This document shows positions 35,470 through 48,712 of a stretch of DNA of 64,000 bases, one piece after another. The stretch's first letter is position 1. Each line of letters starts with the position of its first letter. The notes under the pieces are model-generated. The model was not told the DNA's origin. It saw only the letters and a list, made by a program, of their open reading frames with translations, and did not search any database. A program made the position numbers and the translations under genes. This DNA comes from Gymnopus androsaceus JB14 (Eukaryota; Basidiomycota; Agaricomycetes; Agaricales; Omphalotaceae), in the NCBI GenBank assembly GCA_009733575.1, contig ML769529.1:64118-128117 (forward strand), given 5' to 3'.

Positions 35470-38130
35470 AATTCAATCAAACAGAATGAGTAAGGGTAGA
35501 AGGAAACATTGACAAGCCCACCTCTAGTTCAGCCTTAGATTGCATGCTACCCGATGGACCAGAAGCAGAAGATGAATTGTGTAAATTACGGCGATTGGTA
35601 CTGGGCCTACGGACAGTAGCATGACTGAATAGGCCTGGGACAGAAGATGCGTGCACATTTTTAGCACCTCTTACAGCAGTCATGCAAGTGCTTGGATGAT
35701 GGTCTGCTTGAAGACGTTTATAATTATTACTGGGTAGATTGTCATTGTACAATGTATCAACATCCGAGTTGATGCTTTTCCATTGCGACCCATCCAAGGA
35801 CAACAGTGAATCGCGCTTCCTTTTTTTACCTGCGCAGCTTGATGATGAAGGATCTAGACCAAAAAGATAGCTTTAAGACTATAATTGTATGGTAGATATC
35901 AATTGACCCCACTCACCATCTTCACATACAAAATTGAAAAGAAACACAATCCATGGGTGATACTTATCTGCCTTCTCCTTGTTTGTAAACACGTCATAAG
36001 AGCTATTCTTCTTTTTAGAAGACTTCACTGTCCTTTGAGCCGGGACACCTCAACTCTTATATAGCCCATGTTGCTGCCAGAGATGCCTGTAAAATGAGAA
36101 ATGGTTTACTAGAGAAACGTTGTAAAACTAAGTAGGACATACAGTGCTGATGAGTTTGATTTGTGCTAGGTATGAAAACCAACCAAACAAAAATCACCCC
36201 AATCAGATACAATCCAAAAGGTTTAATTTAATGTGAGGAAGGAGGTTGTCAAAGGTTCCCTTGACTACTAATTGATTTGAAGAGAAAAGCACTTGACAGT
36301 TGACACAGATAGTGCGCAATGAACAAGGTTTTATATGTGGAGGGAGGTTTTTGAAAAGCCAACTAACGTACGACGACGCGCTGAACTAATCGAGGGGAAA
36401 GCAAACACCAAAGCACAGGTCAAGTATGCTGACTCAACAAACAACTTTGCGTATCTGCAGTGAAACACCAAAGCACGGGTCAAGTATGCCGACTCAACAA
36501 ACAACTTTGCATATCTCGGGAGCCTTTACGTCGCCGCGCAATGATACTCCAACTCTCAGGGATTCCCACGAGTTACCTAACAAGCTTATACGACCGCTGC
36601 GCAAGTCACACGAGTAGGCGTTTTTAACACACTCAGCGAAGAGCAGGCAAGGGGTAGAATCTGTTGGTAAAGCTAGGTAACACTCCAAGAAGCTTCCTCC
36701 CTAAAACTAGACCAAGCTGACACTTGGGTCCAAGACCTTTCCTAATCAACAACGGGCTCGTTGAGGTGTGCACGTTAGGCTCCACCTGCGGTCCTAAGAC
36801 TGATGTGACCTCTCTTCGAGATGAAAACCAGGAATGCTCAACTTAATATTCAGGAAGTAGAATGAACAGCCTCAGTATTATCGAGGTTACAAGAAGGCCA
36901 CCCGTTTCAAAGGTTGCAGAGGACAATGCAGACACGTCTGAGCATGTACGAATCACTACAGGTCCTAAGATAGAACTGTGTTTCAGGTATCAAGTCTAAC
37001 TTGTTATTCCGAGATAGAATAGCTACCCTTATATACTGAGCGAGATATATGAAAATAGGAAAATGAGAGAAACTGAGCGAGATAGGATGAAACAGAGTAA
37101 GTAAAATAGAAAAAGATAAATAATGTCCATATATGCGTGTATACTATGGTTTTGCCTCGATGTTTTCCTGCCTCGTTCGTTTGTCTTCCTCGATTGGGTT
37201 GACTTTTGGGATTTTGGTCCGAATCAACTTGAGTCATTTGCCCTTTTACAAGGCTCGCCAGTTTCTTTAGCAGAACAGCCCTCAGAAGTATTTCTATGTT
37301 TTTCCTTGCCAATGGGAGACTGGTTATTATCCCTAGTTCCGCGCGGTCTCGAGTCTAGATGCCTGGTAGCATATGGATCTCGGTAAACCGCTGAGGCTCG
37401 GATAGAAAACTCCTTGGTCCTTCCGTGCTCTAGAAGTAGCTACAGCAAGTGGGTCATGTGGCCGCGTTGGACTGCCGCGGCTATCTGCCTGGGCGCTTTC
37501 CAGCGAGTGTCAACTTTGAGGGCACCCATTAGGGTACTTCCTCATCTCGGTCCACCTTGCTTCGTTTAATAAACTTGAGTGTCATTTAGACTCCTTGGTG
37601 AGCTGATTGCGGAAGTGATGCCTTGTTAAGACTTCGATCCCTTGGGTATATCCTTCGATGACCTAGCCTAGTATAACTGGTATGTGGGCTTGTTTATCTG
37701 CCTCAGTCAGCAACTTGTTATCCAACAAGCTTGCCTCGCTACACCATACCGTGCATAGGACTTTGATCGAGGCACATTCACAAAGTTAAGTATGGTACCA
37801 TTGCATGTACCATTACTCTGCAACCTCTTGGGTAGAATAGGTCCTTGGTAGATTTTAACTATCAGCTCGGGCTCACTATAGTTCTCTTATTAACCGTGTT
37901 TTGTTACTAACAGAACCTAGGATTATTGGTTCTGTGCAGTTCTAGCCTTAGCTGAAAAATTGGCATATCAGTGCGGTCTGAATTCCATCCGCTATCATTT
38001 TCACACCACCATTTCGTCAAACAAGATTGGGTGTTGGGGTCCGAAGAGCAGGACCATGTATTGCCCTCTAGCACTTCCTTGCCGTCAGAGGTTTTTGAGA
38101 AGATTTTCAGCCACAAAGACCATGGCAGTA
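35470..38130 (-). pseudogene. Unrecognised gene split by a solo LTR
   Basis: Minus-strand exon-like blocks lie on both sides of the LTR at 36148-37970. Upstream (38116-37975) there is EVLEGNTWSCSSDPNTQS and KWWCENDSGWNSDRT. Downstream (36060-35480) there is SSYDVFTNKEKADKYHPW and, after an intron at about 35866-35925, KKRKRDSLLSLDGSQW and ASSVPGLFSHATVRRPST. The LTR lies at the start of an intron, two bases from a GTATGT donor. The protein family is unknown to me; it may itself be of transposon origin. Confidence 0.45.
36148..37970 (+). mobile_element. Solo LTR, copy 2 (1,823 bp)
   Basis: Same length and orientation as 3538-5360, differing by scattered transitions, many of them C-to-T or G-to-A. 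Flanked by the 4-bp direct repeat GTGC (36144-36147, 37971-37974). The distinct target duplication shows an independent insertion, not the other end of one element. Confidence 0.85.
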
Positions 38131-38315
38131 TATCCTAACTTGGGCCCCAGGTAACATGATAAGCTGACTATGCTATATAATAAGAGAAAACAAGATATTC
38201 GAGCTGTCCATTTACTCACTCTCTTCAGAAGCCTTCCTGGGGAATCGTTATGAATGTCTGAACGATTGTTGTATTGGTTAGATAATTGAGCGATATTTGA
38301 TTGGTCTATCTGGCC

Positions 38316-38511
38316 TAAAGCAGTCCCCTCTAGAGGTTGACAGTTGGAAAACTAGAAACTTCTGATAGATTGGTGGCAGGTTATGCCTGCAAGGGCATTG
38401 GTAACAGCAAAGTAGCGCTCGCAGGCTTCACCATCCTTGATGCCCATCCCAACAATAATTGAGGTTCAACACTTTTCATCAACCTCATATAGAGAGCAGG
38501 TCACCAAGCTA
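38316..38511. mobile_element. Short MITE, degenerate copy
   Basis: Left end AAGCAGTCCCCTCTAGAGG and right end GGTCACCAAGCTA are inverted matches to the termini of the MITE at 38796-39255. No target duplication can be read, so this copy is old. Confidence 0.5.
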
Positions 38512-38795
38512 CAGTCTATTGAACAGCGAGTGATTTACATCGAGCCAGCAAGCTAGCCCCTTGGCCTTGATCCTGGCAGGCTCATTGTTCTATTTCTGGA
38601 AATTCATCCTCCTTGTCCAATGCATCCCGAGGCTTTGCACTTTGATGAGTGGTTACTTTACGCGACATGGAAGCCTGGAAGCCTGAAAAGGAAGATGTTC
38701 AGTGAAATACATGCACATTATATTGGAAAAGGTACTACCTGCATCATTCGTGAGCTTGATTGATAAGATATGGTTCAAATAAATATGATCCGACT

Positions 38796-39255
38796 AAGCA
38801 GTCCCCTCTAAGAGGTTGGCATTACAAATGTAAGAAACCTTGTTAGAGGGGCCTGACAGCTGTTTAAAAAAACCTAGGCTGCTTCAAAAAATTTGTTTAA
38901 CACAGCTCTCTATTCATTCGCCCACGAGCCCCACCAGGATTGAACTGATTACGTTACTTGAACAAAATTCGAAATGGGGTTTTTTTTAAAACGGAAGTAA
39001 ATTTTGGCGCAGACATTAAGCGCCCCCGATATAGCTAATCTATTATTTGATTAGCCATATATATTTTGTTAACACCTTCCTAATCGGTGCTACAGTGAGC
39101 ACTGCCTCATCGGATCTTCTACGTTCCGCCCACACTAGGAAGGCGTTTAACGGGAAGGCAAATGTCTGCGCCAAATTTTGCCTCCGTTTTGCCAAGCCCT
39201 CTAACGAGGTTTCTTAATTTTCGTCAACCTCTTAGAGGGATTGGTCACCAAGCTA
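38796..39255. mobile_element. hAT-type MITE with 8-bp target duplication
   Basis: The 460-bp element has inverted ends sharing CCCCTCTAAGAGGTTG and is flanked by the exact 8-bp direct repeat ATCCGACT (38788-38795, 39256-39263), as expected for hAT insertions. It has no coding capacity. Confidence 0.7.
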
Positions 39256-39412
39256 ATCCGACTCTCAGAATGTAGAAATTCCCAGCCACACCCAGATCAG
39301 TCCCTAATGACTGATCCCTTCCTTCCCGACGTCGCTTGAAGTTGAATAGAACTGGCATTTGCCCTTGCCAGGCCCTTGCACCGCTCTACTCCTTCCAGCC
39401 CTCACAATCAGC

Positions 39413-40752
39413 ATGCAACTCGATAGTTCTTCCAAATCTGCTACCAATGAACGCCGGTTTCCAAACGAAATCTCTGCCATAGTCGTCGAAAATCTGCGCT
39501 ATGATCGTTCTTCACTTCGCAATACAGCACTAGTATGTAAAGACTTTGCCTTCTTGTCCCAGCAGCGCATATTCCGAAAGGTGGACTTGTCTTATATACC
39601 TCCAAAGTTTAGAGGCTTCAGGCAAGGACAAGAGGTAATTGAAATGGGAAAGCGTGCCACACTGATGAATCGCTTCGCCTCTCTTCTCCTCGACCCACAA
39701 ACGGCATCCATAGGAAGATTTGTTAAAACCCTCGTTTTCGTTTCGTATGATTGTACGATAAAAACGACTGCATCTATATTGCAAAGTGGTAAATTACCAT
39801 CCCTTACCAAGGTTGAGGTGCACAATGGACATTTCGACTCCGATTTCCATGTAGTAGGGATGCATTTGGGCGGGATGCGGACGCTGGAAGAGCTCTGGCT
39901 TGAGGGGGCATCCATCCGAGGGCCGAAACACTTTCAGAGCTTCCGAGAAATGCTAGCATCTCTTACAGCTTTGAGGGTCTTTGGACTATGTGGTTCGTTC
40001 CAGGTCAATGCACAAGACTCGAGAAACATGCCACTCATTCTTCCGCCCTCGCTGAGAACACTATATCTCACAGGTGCAAGAATCCATGAATCTACTTTTC
40101 GCTTTTTGGCACGAGGGCTAGAAATATCATATCCTCCGATGCTTCACACCGTCTTTGTGGACTCTTTCCGCAATGATAATGACATTCCAGGCCCGAGCAT
40201 ACTATGGAGTGTGCTTGGGCTTGATACCAGGGTTGTGTTGAATGTTGGGGATGGCAAAGACAGGACTTCTTATTTTGACCCGGCTGTCTCCATACCAGGT
40301 GAGTATGCTTAGTTGATTAAAAACATGCATTCACCACGATGTTAGGGCGACTTATGCAAGGGTTAAAAACATCCCAGCTCACATTCTACTGTTCCCAATC
40401 ATATTCTCTTGTTTCATACCTCACGCACATCATCTCCCATCTCCCCGACTCCATTTGCAAAATTGGCATCGACTTCAATGCTAGTGCGCCTGACGGACCA
40501 CTTGATCCAGTCTCGGACCGAGGGGCTTGGGTCTACCTAGATACTGCGCTGACGAAGAGGTATGAGCTAGGATTATTGAAATGTGCCTGGGTTAGATGCA
40601 CGACGCGGAGTCACCGTGGCGAAGGACCTTCATTCGTCCGAAGGAGGACTATTGACCGAACGATTTTGGACCGGGTGCAGACATTGCTGCCTCTGTCGGA
40701 AGGGGTGGGTATACTGGAGGTTGATCGTACAAATTTGCTTTTTGAATTGTGA
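39413..40752 (+). CDS. F-box-like/LRR-type protein, intact copy C
   Basis: Two exons, 39413-40298 and 40346-40752, joined by a 47-bp intron, give about 430 residues. The N-terminal F-box-like segment reads RRFPNEISAIVVENLRYD, RNTALVCKDFAFLSQQRIFR. The rest alternates hydrophobic strands and helices (TLEELWLEGASI, LPPSLRTLYLTGAR) in an LRR-like fashion, ending with KRYELGLLKCAWVRC and VGILEVDRTN. F-box proteins act as SCF ubiquitin-ligase adaptors; substrate unknown. Two broken paralogues lie at 27890-29000 and 29332-30560. An ATG at 39413 is the first in frame with the conserved region. Confidence 0.8.
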
Positions 40753-41216
40753 TCTAACAACGAATACCATTTTGCTGTGATAATCTTAGCGCGTCGGCTC
40801 GAGTCTACGGATCTGGTCTCGCCTCTTCTGCAGGACGCCCAGAAGGCTGACAGTAAGTTACAGATTACAGTACTACACATGCCAGTCCATTCTAGATCTT
40901 GACAGTGCCTCGGGAAGTTCGACCTTGGCCCTGCTTGGCCATGGAGACAGTACTGGCAGCCTCTTTTGAAAAGCATTAGTACAGGTCCGATAAGCTATAA
41001 TTGCTCCTCTGCCTTGAAGCGAGTCTCTAGGGTCTAACAGGAACCTCACCCTCAAGGGATTTCCGATTGATACAGTAAACCGCGATGTCAAGAGCGGAAC
41101 ATGGTGCCAAGACAATGACATGCGTGGCGGGTATTCAAGACCGGAAAGTTTACTATAAGTATATCGCTTTCCGTGTTCTTTTCCTCCTGACTGCGTTGTC
41201 TTTCACCCTCAAAATC
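40753..41216. other. Intergenic, no supported gene
   Basis: Includes the 3' flank of the F-box-like gene and the promoter of the secreted-protein gene; no motif identified. Confidence 0.4.
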
Positions 41217-42134
41217 ATGAAGTTCACCGTTACTACATCTCTTGCCATCGCCGTGGCCCAAGCACTCCTCGTCTTCTCCTCCCCAGCCCCATCAGAATTG
41301 GAACGTCGATTCCAAACCCCTGCTACACAATGCATCTCTATGGGTAAGTATCCTGGTGGATACAACGGCGATCCCTTAGCGTACGATGCGCCGGGAGCTT
41401 CGAGTTTGGTGTGTTCTTAAACAGGTCCATTTTATAACACGTCCTTAACTCCTACTGGTCTACTTAACTAGCTGGGCTCGTGTTCCGAGTCCGTAATCCA
41501 AGGTGGCCAGGATCCCTGGACTGTTCCTGCTTGTGTCGCATTCGCTACAGCTAAAGGCGTGAGCTACACCGTCTTATTTGCGATTATTTACTTAAACCAT
41601 TAATTATTGCTTCTTCAAAGCCCACCTGGACCATTGTCCGACTCCAATGTACCGAAGACATGCCCAACGCGACTGCGCAGCCTAGCTTGGATTATAATGT
41701 ACGTTTGCTTCTTTATTTCATCTCATTTCGTCTCCGAGTCGTCTGCGGCCAGTAATAGTGAGCTCACCCTCGTTATACTTTAGGTCTATGCGAACATCGT
41801 CGGTGCCTGCGCTTGGGATCCCGAGGGCTGTCCGATTACACAACAGAACTATATCGATTTCTATTATGGATCTTTGAGTGCTATTGGGTATACTGGGACT
41901 TGGCCTGAGTGAGTATTATCCTTTTGTGATTGTACTTCATCTGGCTCCTCCTCCGATTCCGTCCCCGCCTCTCAATGTTCCTGCTCATACTCACGTCAAC
42001 TCTTTTATTAAAGCGCCAACGATGTCATCAACTATCTCTGGAACCCCATCACGGAGTGGACTGCGACTGGAGATACAGTCCCCTACCTCAACTTCAACGA
42101 TTGGTTGCACTGGGGTGTTCCGTATACGTATTAG
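41217..42134 (+). CDS. Small secreted cysteine-containing protein
   Basis: Five exons (41217-41408, 41472-41558, 41621-41698, 41784-41908, 42014-42134) give 200 residues. The first ~20 residues form a signal peptide (MKFTVTTSLAIAVAQALLVF), followed by a short pro-like stretch ending LERR. The mature part has about six cysteines (QCISMG, GSCSES, PACVAF, LQCTED, GACAWDPEGC) and tryptophan-rich motifs (LNFNDWLHWG). No enzyme domain recognised. Secretion is well supported; an effector-like or wall/glycan-binding role is only a guess. Confidence 0.8.
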
Positions 42135-42884
42135 ATGCATTTGCCTTGGAACTTTGCAATGGCACACATGCACAAGTGTTAGGTAGTACTGCATGGACTT
42201 GGACTCGCTCGGACTGGAACAATATATCTAAACACGTTCATTCTCTCTCCTTGACCAGGTTTAATGACTCTCCTACTTACAGTAATTACTTTATCCGTTA
42301 ATAAAGCTATAGTTTTGCTCACCCAGTTTGCCAGTGTTAATACTGTGTTATTGTCAGAACAGAGAGCACAAGTACTTATGAGATTTCTGGGCTTTCAAAT
42401 TTACTTTTCCCTTCCAACTATAAATTGTATGAATTGATGCATGGACAAGAAGCAGTGAAAGATTTTCTGGGCGTGAAGATACATAGAGCCGAGTTACAAA
42501 ATCGTATACAAGGCCCGAAAGAGTTGGCAATGTTCGAGAAATCATCAACCTACAGGTGGTATCTGGAGCTATTACCAGTTCAGCGCCATTGCAGGCTGTA
42601 CCCCTAGTAGTTCCTTGCCTCAGAAAGTACTACAAAATCTTGTTACTCACGTGTAAAGGTTGCATGTAACAACCACAGGATACTATAACGCTCTCCCACT
42701 CGGCGACTGGCGACGTGAGCACCAAGGCTACAACTGCTGAAGCACAGACAGCGTCAAGGTTAAAGGAGAGCAAAGAGGACAAGGGGCTTGCACATCATGG
42801 GTGTGAAATTCAGCGAGTTCACAAAATGAGATCTCGATTTGGGTAGAGTACTTCAAAAGCAAACCCTGCATGCGATATTTTATC
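42135..42884. other. Intergenic, convergent gene ends
   Basis: Lies between the 3' ends of the secreted-protein gene (+) and the membrane-protein gene (-). Nothing recognised. Confidence 0.4.
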
Positions 42885-44307
42885 CTATACCTTTTCCTCC
42901 TGTTTTTTCCCAGATACCTCAAGGTCTCCCGGAATACTGCGCCCTGAATCATTCGAATTCGATGCAGATACCGTAACCGGAAGTACGACGCCCTGCTCTA
43001 TATTAGTCGTATTTTGTTGGTGTTTCGCAAATCGTATCGACTGCGATAAAGAGATATCGTTTTCCGAATCGTCCTCGGATTTTTCGAGTGAAGTGAGAAG
43101 AATGATGAGAACGGGATAGATGGCCTGTGAATCGCAAGATACGCGTCAGATCAGATTAAAATTTTTTCTTGCTTTTTTTTCTTCGCAGTGGTGAGGTGAG
43201 CTGGGACTTACGGAGATGATTGGCATGACAGAGGTGTATACCTGAAAAGGTATCGTTTCGGTTTGGACAGAGAGTACGACGCCGGTATAAGCGATCTATA
43301 GCCCGTTGCAGTCAGGTATACAGTATGAGCCCAAAGAACGATTAATTTCTTACCCAGAGAGCGCAGTAAACAATACCGGAATCGGCAAGCAGCATAAGAA
43401 CCTTCTGGACACGAGTAAAGGTGGTGCCGGTGCCGCTCAAAAGCAGTCGAAGGTTCCTTCGGTGAATCCTGAAACCCGTCCAGATTAGAAGAATGCGACC
43501 ACAGAAACACGAACAAAAATAATCGCACCATGCTTTATACGCAATCGAAAAGGTTGTTACCAGATTCGTAATGAGCAGCGGAAGGGTTAACAAGAGCTCC
43601 CTCGTAATGGGAACTTCGTACAGCGGGTTGGAAGGTGTGAACCATCCCTCGGACAAGTGTCCCGCCATCAACTAGTGCACATACTGGAAGAATAGGCGGA
43701 ATTCACTACATGCTCTAGACGGAATCGGAGCCATGTACCAGCGGACCCCAACATACATACCACAAGCAGTAACTTCATAGCCAGGTTATACGGAAACAAG
43801 ATCCATGCTCTCCAGACTACAACGCCGTCGCTAATAACAAACTTCAAGAGTATGATTAGAATGTGCACCACAATCAGAACGAACTCTCCAACTCACGTTT
43901 AATCTGATGAACAGGTTATTAGAAGCGGCGATCGCCAAAAGGGTTTCATTGATATCTGGAGGGTCAAAACCCAACGTAGGTAGCTGAACGAAGAAATAGT
44001 CCACAGTGCAGACCAAGTCTGCTGTTGCGATGAGGAACATGACCACCAGAACGATTAGCAGTATGAATCGAGGTCTCGATTTGAGATCATTGCGCGAGCT
44101 AAATCAGAATTTTAATGAATGCGAGCCCGGACAACGATCATTTACTTGCACTCACAGAAGAACATAGGCGGCCAGTAAAAATAATGTGCTGTAGATTCCA
44201 TATAGCAGGAGCGAAATCCCCATTTGAAGAGCTACTGCCTTCACCGAGTAGATAACATCGTCTGGAAGCCCTACAACCGTTGCCGGGTTCGACTGCGTAT
44301 CGGACAT
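42885..44307 (-). CDS. Multi-pass (7-TM-type) membrane protein of basidiomycete family
   Basis: Starts MSDTQSNPATVVGLPDD. Successive membrane segments follow across several exons: LQMGISLLLYGIYSTLFLLA, FILLIVLVVMFLIATADLVC, FVISDGVVVWRAWILFP with MKLLLVVCMLGSAG, ELLLTLPLLITNLVTTFSI, VLMLLADSGIVYCALW, and AIYPVLIILLTSL. A polar cytoplasmic tail ends at 42885. The order and the DGVVVWRAW motif are typical of an expanded Agaricomycete integral membrane family of unknown function. A frame change near 43670 is not explained by an obvious intron, so that junction needs transcript support. Confidence 0.75.
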
Positions 44308-45218
44308 GCTAGGAATGAAAATGGAACCGATAAAGAGCGGGTGAAAAAAAAAAAAAAGTTGAAGACTTTTTCAGTCGATGAACGCAACGGGACTGGAAAA
44401 AAAACGCGGGATCGTTTATATACCGGCTTCATAATACCACGTCAGTTGGTAGTACCTGGGCATACCCTATGAGGATAAGTGAAAATCGATCCAATTATGC
44501 ATGGGCATCTTATCAAAGACTCTTGAGAACGACCGGACTAATTCCATCTGATCAATAAAGTTATTGCAAGCAGTTGCACCGTTGGAGACCATTACGAGTT
44601 CTAGTGTAGGCTGTCTCCAGGCCTCATTGCTGAGGAAATTTCACAGCTGGATAAGGAGTTCATTGTGAAGCATTACATATTGTGCTTCCTTGTGCATACA
44701 AGACGCAGCACGCTTCATATGATTTCGGGAAGACCTAGAAACTGTTAAAATGGGATCTCAGATAACACTCCTTACTAGCACTCCTCCGTTATCTCCAGCC
44801 TGCCAAAATTCTTGAATCAATTTCTCCATGCTTTCTCCCACTTTGCACAACCTCAGTACACTAGAGTGCTCTTGCGGTCCTCAGAAGGAAGACGAGACTT
44901 CAGGGTAACGACTGCGAACGCAACAAGATGTGCCCCGCAATGCCAGGAATCGATCCAAGCACGAAATAGCACCGCGTAGTATTGCGCCAGCATAAAATAG
45001 ATATACATTTCTGCATAAACAGAATAGTCAAAGCATAGCGTAATAGCGTGTAAGATCACCACAGTACCAATCCTGCGCATCGACGGTATAACCCCGTTGT
45101 TAAAGACTATGGACCCTAGCATCTCCACAACTGAGGCCAGGCCATTCAAAAATCTCTGATCCAAACACCAGAAGGCTCCTACGAGGGTCGAACGAGTTCC
45201 TCAAGCAGACCAACTAGA
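44308..45218. other. Intergenic; one unrecognised minus-strand ORF
   Basis: An open frame of 103 codons at 45164-44853 (minus) has aromatic-rich sequence (YAEMYIYFMLAQYYAVLFRAW) but no known motif. It lies only 54 bases downstream of NOP10, so it may be chance or a small membrane-protein gene. Confidence 0.3.
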
Positions 45219-45510
45219 TCACATCGGTTTTGAAGGTAATTGGGTCAACAAGACACCGTAACGTTTTTTCAAGGTGACACGATGTCTTGAAAACTTGTCG
45301 TCAGGCGAGAAACGCGCTGGGAGATGCTCAGAGAGAGAGTTCAAAATAGGCCTGAGGATTTACCTGGATGCGCCGACTTGGTAATTTTGCTCGAGTCTGT
45401 GATTTTCTAAACAGCAAAAGGTCAAAAACAGCTCGGAAAATTAGAAATAAGCCTACTTTGAGTGTGTAGACTCTGTTACCTGACTCGTCCAGCGTGTACA
45501 TCAAATGCAT
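45219..45510 (-). CDS. NOP10: H/ACA snoRNP protein Nop10
   Basis: Three exons (45457-45510, 45364-45406, 45219-45316) with 50- and 47-bp introns encode 64 residues, the usual Nop10 size. The start [19 protein letters not shown], the middle [19 protein letters not shown] and the end [12 protein letters not shown] match the conserved protein throughout. Nop10 binds Cbf5/dyskerin in the H/ACA particle that makes pseudouridine in rRNA and acts in pre-rRNA processing in the nucleolus. Divergent from thioredoxin. Confidence 0.97.
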
Positions 45511-45715
45511 CGTGAATGAACGATGATGGCGGTCGCGTGAAAAAAAAAAAAAGTCGTCTTCACCGGCTCTCGTGACAGCACGTGATTTCTGATGGCTTAT
45601 GAATAATGATGAGTAATACTATTTTGGGCGCCTGATCAAGAGTCAAAAAGACGCAATCGATTAAAGTTAAACTTTTAACTTTCATTCCCTCTTCATTCCC
45701 TTTTAATCTCTCAAC
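45511..45715. promoter_or_regulatory. Shared divergent promoter, NOP10 / thioredoxin
   Basis: Only 205 bases separate the two start codons, so both promoters lie here. Just upstream of the thioredoxin ATG there is a long pyrimidine-rich tract (45667-45713) typical of strongly expressed fungal genes. A poly-A run (about 45539-45552) lies close to the NOP10 start. Confidence 0.6.
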
Positions 45716-46201
45716 ATGGTCAAACCCATCACATCTATGGCAGAGTTCAATGAAGTTGTCAGTACAAAGCTAATTAAACCTCTCATATTATCTGATTTTA
45801 TCCAAGATTAACGGCGACAAGCCAGTCGTTATCGACTTTTGGGCGACTTGGTGTGGTCCTTGCAAGATGATCTCGCCTGTTATGGACAAAATCTCTGAGA
45901 AGGAAGAGTTTGCTGGCGTCGGATTCTACAAAATTGACACCGACGAACAGGCAGACATCTCCCAGGAATTGGGCATCAGTGCTGTGCGCCCAAACCATTG
46001 ATTACATTAGATGTTTGCTCACTCTGCATTAATAGATGCCCACCTTTATGCTCTTCCACAAAGGCAACAAGATCGATGAATTCAAAGGTGCTGTTCCTGC
46101 CAGGCTCCAGGTGCGTTTAGATTGCTCTTTTGTATAACCTTGCGTTAACCTTCTTGATAATTCAGAAACTCGTCGAGGATGCTGCTGCTTTGACCAAATA
46201 A
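45716..46201 (+). CDS. Thioredoxin
   Basis: Four exons (45716-45757, 45807-45983, 46036-46110, 46166-46201) encode 109 residues, normal for a cytosolic thioredoxin. The active site WCGPCK is preceded by VVIDFWAT. The cis-proline loop ISAMPTFMLF is present, as is the KIDTDEQ strand. No targeting peptide is visible. Thioredoxin reduces protein disulfides using electrons from NADPH through thioredoxin reductase. All residues required for activity are present. Confidence 0.97.
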
Positions 46202-47063
46202 TAAATCTCTGCTGCCGCTTGCAGATTGACGCGTGCCTTGAATCACAGCAGAATAATTCTGTTAGTCGGCTATCCTCGAAGAAGTAAATGTAATATGTTT
46301 GTATCGCAATGAGATCGATCCTTGTAAATGTGTCTATTAACTGTTCGACGCTTAACATTCAACTTTGCAATAGGGAACACGTCGATTGGAGCAACAAACA
46401 CTTTCTTCGTGACTTATCGATAGTCTTGGCTGCATTTCATATATGAAAGTATGAGATTTTGACCAAAGTTTTGTAGCCCTAGGTTTGGTGGTTCAGGTGC
46501 CACGGAGAAGTTCTCAGTCCCACTTATTATTTACTAAGTTTCTACGCAAATCATGAATTTTATAAGATTCGCATGTCAATTTTCTCTCAACCTTTCTCCG
46601 AATATGAATACATCTCTTCATTCAAGTCATACAAGTTTGAAAGTTTGAGGTCAATTCCAGGCCATGTCGCTTAAAGGCGCAAGATTGACTCACCTACAAC
46701 GTCACTTGATGGTATATATCATGGTTCAGCTAATCTAAACGCAAACCTCACCAGTCTTAGGAGACCGCCACCGTCAAAAAAGCCTAAATTCATGTCGGGC
46801 CTCCCAGCAGACTGAATGAAGATGCAGTAAGCAATAGGCGTTACACAGACCTAGTACGAAACCACATTGGCCCTGGTTCAGATCGGTATTCTCTTATCGT
46901 CCGTCTGCAGCGAAAAGAGGAGACATCAGTTGAACAAACCTTCTCCAGTGACAGTAGCCGCTTCTTCGGGTGCAGATTTTCATACCCTTTTATGAATTGC
47001 ACTACATATGTACCACAGTTGGTAATGCGAAATACAGAAAACGAACCACAGATAATGGAATAA
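46202..47063. other. Intergenic, convergent gene ends
   Basis: 3' flanks of thioredoxin (+) and KRR1 (-). No further gene supported. Confidence 0.45.

Positions 47064-48712
<1,649 letters not shown>

Noticed and set aside
38930..38965. tRNA-like T-arm and acceptor sequence on the minus strand (GAGCCCCACCAGGATTGAACT on plus)
   Set aside because: No matching 5' acceptor, D-arm or anticodon arm can be folded; it lies inside the 460-bp MITE and is at most a tRNA-derived relic.
44853..45164. 103-codon minus-strand frame after NOP10
   Set aside because: No motif and no regulatory space of its own; mentioned only as part of the intergenic entry.
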